Below are positions 57,643 to 64,000 of a DNA stretch of 64,000 nt, piece after piece. How positions within the stretch are numbered: the first letter of the stretch is position 1; every line of letters begins with the position of its first letter. The notes beneath the pieces were generated by a model, which searched no databases, had not been told where the DNA came from, and saw nothing but the letters and a program-made list of their open reading frames with translations. The translations under genes and the position numbers were made by a program. Source of the stretch: CAZHFW01 sp964531675 (GTDB lineage Bacteria > Planctomycetota > Phycisphaerae > Phycisphaerales > UBA1924); assembly GCA_964531675.1 (NCBI GenBank), contig CAZHFW010000005.1, forward strand, positions 62,001 through 126,000, read 5' to 3'.

Positions 57643-57842
57643 ACGACGCACAGATGACCCTGCTGGCGTTTGGACTGGGCCTCGGGCTGATGGCGGGTTA
57701 TGCGCTCCGGGTTTCCCTGCATCTGCTGCAGGCGCGGCGCGCCGCCGCGGCGCGAAAGAACTCCGTCATGTCGGGCCCGGGCGCGCGCAAAAGCGCGAGC
57801 ATCACCGAGCAAAAACCCCGGACTTCAGCGGCGGTCCGCTGA
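57639..57842 (+). CDS. CcmD-like small membrane protein
   Basis: A 67-residue protein with one hydrophobic helix (LLAFGLGLGLMAGYALRVSLHLL) followed by a basic segment (ARRAAAARKN), the topology of CcmD, which stabilises CcmC-haem-CcmE complexes. The sequence itself is too short for a firm assignment; overlap with ccmC by four bases (ATGA) is the main support. Confidence 0.7.
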   Translation: MNDAQMTLLAFGLGLGLMAGYALRVSLHLLQARRAAAARKNSVMSGPGARKSASITEQKPRTSAAVR

Positions 57843-57886
57843 GTTCCGGGGTCGTGCGTGTTCGTCCGCTGAAAGCCGCTGGGCGT

Positions 57887-58600
57887 TCAGGGCTTCTTGA
57901 TGCTGTCGACCATCTTGGTGAAGGCGTCGCCTGCAGCGGTCATCTGCTGGGCGGGGCCGTTCATCTTGATGAAGAGCAGACCGCTGGGCGTCTCCACGAT
58001 CGCGCCGCGGAGCATCCAGTTGGGCCTGGGAGCGGGATCACCCATGCCGGCGAAGGAGCCTTCCATGGAAACGACGGTCACGGGAAGGCCGTTGATCGTG
58101 CGCTTCTCGGACTTGGGAGTGGCGGGCTGACCGGCAGCATCGCGCACCTGGCCGCTCCAACGGGCGACGTTGTCTTCGACGGAGCCGCCGGCGGTGGAGA
58201 AGACGACCGAGCAGACCTTGGCGGGATCGCCGCTGGCGTCGGCGACGACCGCTTCGGCAAGGCGCATCTGGTTGGCGGGAGGGTTGCGCTTCCAGCCGGT
58301 GGGGAGCGTGACGGAGACGCCCATCGTCAGGACGGTGGAGTCGTTGCCAACAGCGGCCTCGACCGGCGCGGGCATCATCGGAGCGTTCGAGGCAGGTGCC
58401 GCAGCGGCGTGCGGCGCGCCGGACGGGGGCGTCACGGCGGGGGCAGCGGCCGGGCTGGACGGGCCGGGTGCCTGCTTTGGGGGGGCCAACGGTGGCTGCG
58501 CGGCCTTGTCCTCGCAACCGGCGACGACGAGCATCGACGCGGCGAGCATGGACGCGAGCAGTGCGGACGCGGAGTGAACGGCAGCGGATCGCTTGGTCAT
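57887..58600 (-). CDS. Lipoprotein of unknown function
   Basis: A 237-residue protein; the lipobox is VVAGC near residue 29. A Pro/Ala-rich linker (about 35-80) leads to a domain with LTMGVSVTLPTGWKRNPPANQMRLAEAVV and SGLLFIKMNGPAQQM, which is reminiscent of small predicted extracellular domains found in planctomycetes. I cannot name a family. The ATG at 58600 is chosen; an in-frame ATG six codons upstream exists. It converges with ccmD. Confidence 0.65.
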   Translation of the reverse strand: MTKRSAAVHSASALLASMLAASMLVVAGCEDKAAQPPLAPPKQAPGPSSPAAAPAVTPPSGAPHAAAAPASNAPMMPAPVEAAVGNDSTVLTMGVSVTLPTGWKRNPPANQMRLAEAVVADASGDPAKVCSVVFSTAGGSVEDNVARWSGQVRDAAGQPATPKSEKRTINGLPVTVVSMEGSFAGMGDPAPRPNWMLRGAIVETPSGLLFIKMNGPAQQMTAAGDAFTKMVDSIKKP

Positions 58601-58728
58601 ATGTGCATCGTAACACACTGGTGTGCGATGTCAGGTTTTCCCCGAGAACCACGCGTGAATCAAGGGGAGACGCCGGGAGCGGGCCCAGCGTGCGCTACAC
58701 TTGCACAGACGAACTTCGAGGAATCTCG

Positions 58729-60663
58729 ATGGCGGAAAGCAAAGGTTCAAAGCCCGGATGGGCGCACGCGGATTCGGCGATGTTGTCGCTGCCCACGCCT
58801 TGCGCATTGATCGATCGCAACGGTCACGTTGAGTTCGCAAACTCGTCGTGGACCAACAGCCAGCACACGCTGGCGCTGCTCGCCAGCCCGGGCCGGAACT
58901 TTCTGGACACGCTGGCCTCGTTCCCCGGAGGCTCCGCTGCGGCCGACGGCATGCGCGATCTGCTGGCGGGCGCACGCCACGATTTCACGTGCGAGATCAG
59001 CACGAGCACCGCCCACACCGCCGGACGCGGCACCACGGGCACGTGGGCCAAGATCTTCGCCTCGCGGGACGCCTCGGGGAACGCGACGGTTCTGATCGTT
59101 CCCATGAGCGAACGATCCACCCCCGCGGGCGTGGACATCGAGTCCAGGCTCCAGCTCATCATCGATTCGGCGATGGACGGAATCCTCACGGTCGACGAGC
59201 GCGGCACGATCGTGATGTTCAACGGAGCCGCCGAGCAGATCTTCGGCCTTCCCGCCAGTCAGGCGATCGGATCGCCCCTGGAACGCTTCATCCCGCAGCG
59301 CAGCCGGGATAGCCACGCCAGGTGGGTGAGCCATTTCGGGAACACGGGCGTGTCGAGCCGGACGATGGGCAATCTGGGGACGATCTCGGGTCTCCGCGCC
59401 GACGGCACGGAGTTCCCTCTGGAAGCCTCGATCTCGCAGGTCCGCGTGGGCACCCAGCGCTTCTACAGCGCGATTCTCCGCGACGTGACCGAGAAGCGGA
59501 AGCTCGAGGCCCAGCTTCTGCAGGCGCAGAAGATGGAAGGCGTCGGGCGGCTCGCGGGCGGGATCGCGCACGACTTCAACAACCTGGTCATGGCGATCTT
59601 CAACTACCTGGCCCTGGCGACACGGAAGCTCGGCGCGGACCATCCGGTGACGCCTTCGCTCAACCAGGCGAATCAGGCGGCCCAGCGGGCGGCGGATCTG
59701 ACCAGACAACTCCTGACCTTTGCGCGCAAGCAGGTCGTGGCGCCGCGCGTGCTCTCGCCCAAGGAGACCGCCGAGGGCGTGGTGCCCATGCTGCGCAGGC
59801 TCATCGGTGAAGACATCTCCCTCCGCACCGCGTTCGCACTCGACTCCGGAAACGTGCGGGCCGATCCGGCGCAGCTCGAGCAGGTGCTCGTCAATCTGGC
59901 GATCAACGCACGCGACGCGATGCCCCAGGGCGGCATCCTCACCATCGAAACGCGCAACGAGACCCTGGACCGCACGTACTGCGCCACCCGCCTCGACGCA
60001 ACGCCGGGCGAGTACGTGGCCATCTCGGTCACCGACACCGGCGTGGGCATGTCCCCCGAGATTCAGTCCAAGATCTTCGAGCCCTTCTTCACCACCAAGC
60101 CTGCGGGGAAGGGCACGGGCCTCGGGCTTGCGACCTGCCACGGCATCGTCAAGCAGTGCGGCGGGCACATCGCGGTGTACAGCGAGCCCGGCCATGGCAC
60201 CGCGATGCGCGTGTATCTGCCGCGGATCAAGGCGGAGGTCACGCCCAGGATCGACCTGACGCCCAAGCCCGCGCCCGGCGGCAACGAAACGATTCTCTTC
60301 GCGGAAGACAGCGCCCTGGTGCGTGAACTGCTGGCGGAGGAACTCCGCACCGCGGGATACACGGTGCACACCGCCTCATCCGGCCCGGAGGCTCTGCGGC
60401 TTTACGCATCGATCGAAGGGAAGATCGACCTGCTGCTCACCGATGTGGTGATGCCCGAGATGAGCGGCGTGCAGCTCGCCGCTGCGATCCGCGAGAAGAG
60501 CCCGATCCCGGTCATTTTCATGTCGGGCTACACCGAGGAAACCATCGAGCATCACGGCGTAAACCCGGCGACGATGCACTTCCTCGCCAAGCCCTGCACG
60601 AGCGACACGCTGCTCCGCCTGATTCATCAGGTGCTGCACGTCAGCCCACAGAGGCCCGCGTAA
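58729..60663 (+). CDS. PAS-domain hybrid sensor histidine kinase
   Basis: A 644-residue soluble kinase. Two PAS-like segments come first: a divergent one (about 17-110) and a canonical one (about 145-270; IDSAMDGILTVDERGTIVMFNGAAEQIFG). A HisKA with the phosphorylated His follows in GGIAHDFNNLVMAIFNYLALA, then a HATPase (NLAINARDAMPQGG, DTGVGM, GTGLGLATCHGIV) and a C-terminal receiver with Asp in LLLTDVVMPEMSG. No transmembrane segment is evident. ATG 58729 is preceded by GAGGAA. It lies next to no obvious response regulator, so it probably phosphorylates its own receiver and a distant partner. Confidence 0.92.
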   Translation: MAESKGSKPGWAHADSAMLSLPTPCALIDRNGHVEFANSSWTNSQHTLALLASPGRNFLDTLASFPGGSAAADGMRDLLAGARHDFTCEISTSTAHTAGRGTTGTWAKIFASRDASGNATVLIVPMSERSTPAGVDIESRLQLIIDSAMDGILTVDERGTIVMFNGAAEQIFGLPASQAIGSPLERFIPQRSRDSHARWVSHFGNTGVSSRTMGNLGTISGLRADGTEFPLEASISQVRVGTQRFYSAILRDVTEKRKLEAQLLQAQKMEGVGRLAGGIAHDFNNLVMAIFNYLALATRKLGADHPVTPSLNQANQAAQRAADLTRQLLTFARKQVVAPRVLSPKETAEGVVPMLRRLIGEDISLRTAFALDSGNVRADPAQLEQVLVNLAINARDAMPQGGILTIETRNETLDRTYCATRLDATPGEYVAISVTDTGVGMSPEIQSKIFEPFFTTKPAGKGTGLGLATCHGIVKQCGGHIAVYSEPGHGTAMRVYLPRIKAEVTPRIDLTPKPAPGGNETILFAEDSALVRELLAEELRTAGYTVHTASSGPEALRLYASIEGKIDLLLTDVVMPEMSGVQLAAAIREKSPIPVIFMSGYTEETIEHHGVNPATMHFLAKPCTSDTLLRLIHQVLHVSPQRPA

Positions 60664-60720
60664 AGACTGACGCTCGATGCGTTGCACCCGCGGCCCCGAT
60701 TCGCACTTGCGCGATCGGTC

Positions 60721-62676
60721 TCACCATCGCTGGCTCGACGATGCCAGATCCGCCGCGGCCTTGTAGAGGTCGGTCGCCAGTTCGGAGAGGTAATGCCTGC
60801 CGCGGCGCTTGGCCAGGGCGTACCAGGGATTCATGAGCACCGACCTGAGCAGGAACACGCCCTCGCGCTGGTACTCCTCGGGTTTGACGCCGAGCCTTTT
60901 CAGGAACGAGCCCACGGTCGACAACGCGTATTGCTTCTCGAAGAGGGATGTGCGGCTCACGAAGAACGATTGCTCGTAGACACGCTGGCCGGGCTTGAGG
61001 TTGAAGCGGTCGTACACCGCCTTGTTGAGGTCGTTGATCTCGGCGAGCGTGACGCCGGGACGATCCGGCGCGAACGCGTAACAGACGATGTTGGACCCCG
61101 GCGCACAGAGACAGGTCGCACGCACGCCCGGGGCCAGATCGGGCGCGAGCCTGGGGATGTGTTCGAGCAGGGCGTGCAGCTCGCACGCGGCGCGGATGTT
61201 CTCGCGCATCAACTTTCCATGCCCCGATGAATCCAGCGGGATGAGCGAGTGGCTGAGCCAGACCGCAGCTGCGGACGCTCCGGGCTTGCTGCCCTCCAGC
61301 ACGTACATCCCCACCGCTTCGGAACGACGTTCCGCCTCCGGATCCTGGGGCGCCTCGGAGATGTACGGCGCGGTCTGCCGAAGCAGGGGTTTGACCAGGC
61401 TCGTGCGGAAGCAGATCGCGCCCGCGGGATATGGGATGTACCCGAGCTTGTGGGGATCGATCGTGACCGAATCACACGCGTGAAGCTGTTCGAGCGCCGC
61501 ACACTCCCCATGCTCGGGCAGGTGCATGAGAATCTCGCGTTCGGTGGCGCCGAGCTTGACCGTGGTGGCGCGGGGCCCGAGGCCAACGCGCGTGGGGATG
61601 GTGACGGTGCGGAGATATCCGCCGTAGGCGCCGTCGGCGTGCAGCCAGAACGATGGCTTTCCGGTGCGTTCGCGGGCGGCGCGGATCTCGACGATCTTGT
61701 CGATCGGATCGATCGATCCCTCTTCGGTGGATCCGACGACCGCGACGACCGCCAGCACGTGCTGGCCCGAGGAATCCACGCGTTCCAGTGCCTTCTCAAG
61801 CTCGTCGGGCCTCATCCGGAAGTTCTCATCGACGCCGACGGAGATCATGGATGTGCGCCCCAGACCGAGCACATCCAGCGCCTTCTCGAAGCAGTAGTGG
61901 TGCGATTCGGGGACGATCAGCACCGGCGTGGATCCCAACGCGGCGCACACGGGCGCGATGCCCCGCTCACGCACGTTGAAGCGTGACTCGTTCATCGCGT
62001 TGGCCGCGATCGCGGAGAGCTCATCCATGTTGGACGCCTCTCCGATCTGCCTCCAGAGCGCCGCGTAGGCCTCGAGCGCCGCGGTGGGCGACTGGCCCAT
62101 CAGCGACTTGTCGTCGAGATGCAGCTCAGGGCCCGCGAGCCCGGTCGCGCGACGGACGTCGCGGAGGATCAGAGGCAGGTAACGCGCCGAGCGGGCGGCC
62201 CACAACGCCTCGATGTTCGCGGTCGTCCCGCCCGAGCACAGATGGGCCCAGGCGTCCTCGGTGTAGCCGATCATGCGCGAGAGCAGGCGGCCCGCCTCGA
62301 GCTCGAGCTTCACGGTCACTGGCGCGACTTCCGAGGTCACGTTATTGGGGTTGTAGAGCATCGCGGCGAAGTAGCCCGCGATGCCCGGGAGCGTCTGCTC
62401 CGCGAGCATGTGCGCGGCATAGCGCGGCGAGTGGAAAGGCACGTCCGCCTTCAGTCGCGCCAACAGCTCGAGGAGGCGATCCTCGAACGCGTCCATGAAG
62501 GGCTCGTTGTGCCGGCGGAGCGTCGAGTCCACCACCACGCCGTCCTCGGGGAAGTAGTTGCGCCTCCACGCGGAATAGTCCTCGGCGATGCGGCCGAGCC
62601 AGGCGTTGAACCACTGGGCGTTCTCGGCCTTGGGGCCGGCGAACCAGGCGCTGATCATGCCGGGATCATCGGGCAT
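60721..62676 (-). CDS. Tyrosine-decarboxylase-like PLP enzyme (group II decarboxylase)
   Basis: A 651-residue protein of the fold-type I pyridoxal-phosphate decarboxylase family. Length and sequence fit bacterial tyrosine decarboxylases (about 620 residues): HMLAEQTLPGIAGYFAAMLYNPNNVTSEVAPVT, CSGGTTANIEALWAARS, HADGAYGGY and the PLP lysine in TIDPHKLGYIPYPAGAI. It would convert tyrosine to tyramine and CO2, though substrate needs testing. It is preceded by a tyrosine phenol-lyase gene on the same strand with a 23-base gap, so the two tyrosine-using enzymes likely share a transcript. Confidence 0.86.
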   Translation of the reverse strand: MPDDPGMISAWFAGPKAENAQWFNAWLGRIAEDYSAWRRNYFPEDGVVVDSTLRRHNEPFMDAFEDRLLELLARLKADVPFHSPRYAAHMLAEQTLPGIAGYFAAMLYNPNNVTSEVAPVTVKLELEAGRLLSRMIGYTEDAWAHLCSGGTTANIEALWAARSARYLPLILRDVRRATGLAGPELHLDDKSLMGQSPTAALEAYAALWRQIGEASNMDELSAIAANAMNESRFNVRERGIAPVCAALGSTPVLIVPESHHYCFEKALDVLGLGRTSMISVGVDENFRMRPDELEKALERVDSSGQHVLAVVAVVGSTEEGSIDPIDKIVEIRAARERTGKPSFWLHADGAYGGYLRTVTIPTRVGLGPRATTVKLGATEREILMHLPEHGECAALEQLHACDSVTIDPHKLGYIPYPAGAICFRTSLVKPLLRQTAPYISEAPQDPEAERRSEAVGMYVLEGSKPGASAAAVWLSHSLIPLDSSGHGKLMRENIRAACELHALLEHIPRLAPDLAPGVRATCLCAPGSNIVCYAFAPDRPGVTLAEINDLNKAVYDRFNLKPGQRVYEQSFFVSRTSLFEKQYALSTVGSFLKRLGVKPEEYQREGVFLLRSVLMNPWYALAKRRGRHYLSELATDLYKAAADLASSSQRW

Positions 62677-62699
62677 GGATGTTCCCCCGTGTGTCTTGC

Positions 62700-64000
62700 T
62701 CAGGATGCGCCGGCGGTGTGATGGGCGACGCCGAGCAGGACCTGATCACCCGCGACCGGCGTGAACCTTGCCTGGAAGAAGCGCAGGTACTTGGGTTCGT
62801 AGGTGAAGCGCAGGCCGACCACGCGTTCGGGCTGTTCGAAGAGCGTGATCACCGACTCCGCGGTGACGTCCATGTGCGCCTGGGTGTACACGCGGCGCGG
62901 GATGGTGAGGCGGATGAGTTCGAGCTTCGGGAAGATGTTCTGGCGCGTATCGGGATCGCGGCCCGCGGAGACCGCGCCCCGCTCCATCGTGCGCACACCC
63001 GACTCGACGTAGAGGGCCGCCGCCAGGGCCTGGGCGGGGAACTGATCGCGCGGGATGTGCGGGAGGAAACGCTGCGCGTCGATGAACACGCCGTGCCCGC
63101 CGATGGGACGGATGATGGGAACGCCCGCCTTTTCGAGCAATCCGCCGAGATACTCGACCTGCCCGATGCGGGCGCGGATGTGGTCATACTGCACGGACTC
63201 TTCGATGCCGATGGCCATGCACTCCATGTCGCGGCCGGCGAGCCCGCCGTAGGTGTGGAGGCCTTCGAAGAGGACGACCATGTTGCGTGCTTCTTCGGCG
63301 AGTTCGTCGTCGTTGAGGCAGAGGAAGCCGCCGATGTTGACCAGGCAGTCCTTCTTGGCGGAGTTGGTGCAGCCGTCGGTGTACGAGCAGATCTCGCGGA
63401 GGATCTCTTCGATCGAGCGTTTGGCGAAGCCCGCCTCGCGGTGCTTGATGAAGTAGGCGTTCTCGACGGCGCGGGTCGCGTCGAGCATGACCTTGATCCC
63501 GTGCTTGTGGCACAGGGCGCTGACCGCCGCGATGTTGGCCATGCTCACCGGCTGGCCGCCGGCCATGTTCACGCAGCATTGGAGGTTGACGTAGGGGATG
63601 CGGTCGGCGCCGTACTTCTCAATGACCGCCTGGAGCTTGTTGAGGTCCACGTTGCCCTTGAAGGGCTCGGTGCTGCTCACGTCGTGCGCGATGTCGCCGA
63701 TGATGTCGACAAAGCGTCCGCCCGCGAGCTCCTGGTGGGCGCGGGTGGTGGTGAAATACATGTTGCCCGGCACGACATCGCCAGGCTTGATGAGCAGGCG
63801 GCTGAGGATGTGCTCGGCGCCCCGGCCCTGATGCGTGGGGATGAGGTGCTTGTAGCCGTAGTACCGATGCACCGCGTCTTCGAGGTGGTAATAGTTGACG
63901 CTGCCGGCGTAGGCCTCATCGCCGAGCATGAGCCCGGCCCACTGGCGATCGCTCATGGCGCTGGTGCCAGAGTCGGTGAGCAGATCGATGTAGACGTCTT
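62700..64000 (-). CDS. tpl: Tyrosine phenol-lyase, 5' end outside window
   Basis: At least 433 codons of a beta-eliminating lyase; it continues past the window end, since the frame upstream of the apparent ATG at 63956 still reads as the family N-terminal region (DVYIDLLTDSGTSA). It cleaves tyrosine to phenol, pyruvate and ammonia using PLP. Diagnostic blocks: NMYFTTTRAHQE, the PLP lysine region TDGCTNSAKKDCLVNIGGF, and GVRTMERGAVSAGR. The Arg in MERG is the phenol-lyase residue that contacts the tyrosine side chain (tryptophanases have VEIG), which is why I call it Tpl rather than TnaA. It is followed by the decarboxylase gene. Confidence 0.9.
   Translation of the reverse strand, partial: DVYIDLLTDSGTSAMSDRQWAGLMLGDEAYAGSVNYYHLEDAVHRYYGYKHLIPTHQGRGAEHILSRLLIKPGDVVPGNMYFTTTRAHQELAGGRFVDIIGDIAHDVSSTEPFKGNVDLNKLQAVIEKYGADRIPYVNLQCCVNMAGGQPVSMANIAAVSALCHKHGIKVMLDATRAVENAYFIKHREAGFAKRSIEEILREICSYTDGCTNSAKKDCLVNIGGFLCLNDDELAEEARNMVVLFEGLHTYGGLAGRDMECMAIGIEESVQYDHIRARIGQVEYLGGLLEKAGVPIIRPIGGHGVFIDAQRFLPHIPRDQFPAQALAAALYVESGVRTMERGAVSAGRDPDTRQNIFPKLELIRLTIPRRVYTQAHMDVTAESVITLFEQPERVVGLRFTYEPKYLRFFQARFTPVAGDQVLLGVAHHTAGAS

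Noticed and set aside
62700..63956. Tryptophanase (TnaA)
   Set aside because: MERG and TTTR motifs match tyrosine phenol-lyase; tryptophanases have VEIG at the first position. The apparent start at 63956 is also internal.

Overview
The window looks like a chromosomal segment of a planctomycete, most likely class Phycisphaerae. GC content is high. Three secreted proteins end in a VPxP / hydrophobic / RRRR tail of the PEP-CTERM (exosortase) type. There are many c-type multiheme cytochromes, and genes sit in short operons with ATGA or GTGA overlaps. The lineage is inferred from gene content, not from a marker-gene search.

Layout. 1-6.5 kb: end of a ParA ATPase, a VanZ-like protein, a CitMHS/NhaD-type antiporter, IspF, an SDR and MurJ; then a tRNA-Lys. 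6.8-14.4 kb: an RNA-repair locus. RtcR (CARF-AAA-HTH) is divergent from a sigma-54 promoter that reads a Ro60/Rsr protein split in two by an in-frame TGA, three tandem Y-RNA-like ncRNAs containing circularly permuted tRNA mimics, RtcB, an unrecognised 266-aa protein, and RtcA. 14.4-17.7 kb: two exosortase-type secreted proteins around a NarL-type two-component pair. 17.8-27.9 kb: the Kdp potassium system in three reverse-strand blocks (F-A, B-C, D-E), separated by two opposite-strand genes. Each block is preceded by the same 11-bp-period direct repeat, probably the KdpE box. A 42-aa membrane ORF is coupled upstream of kdpF. 28-34 kb: two outer-membrane-type proteins, a formylglycine-generating enzyme, and a csoR-copA copper operon with its palindromic operator.

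34-57.9 kb is a large respiratory island. It holds a cytochrome / FeS / NrfD / octaheme HAO-like operon; a regulator operon (NTF2-like protein, NtrC-type activator, HAMP protein with a histidine box but no ATPase domain, ResB, CcsA); an outer-membrane operon of NHL proteins, multiheme cytochromes and a beta-barrel; two further cytochromes; and CcmC with a CcmD-like protein. Five promoters here match the sigma-54 consensus (GG-N10-GC). Three have paired or single TCTCA-N4-TGAGA palindromes about 70-140 bp upstream, so the island looks like one enhancer-driven sigma-54 regulon, probably controlled by the NtrC-type protein encoded inside it. 57.9-64 kb: a lipoprotein, a PAS hybrid histidine kinase, a tyrosine-decarboxylase-like enzyme and a tyrosine phenol-lyase cut by the window end.

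The strongest leads are the three permuted-tRNA Y RNAs with the split Ro protein, and the shared sigma-54 enhancer motif across the cytochrome island.
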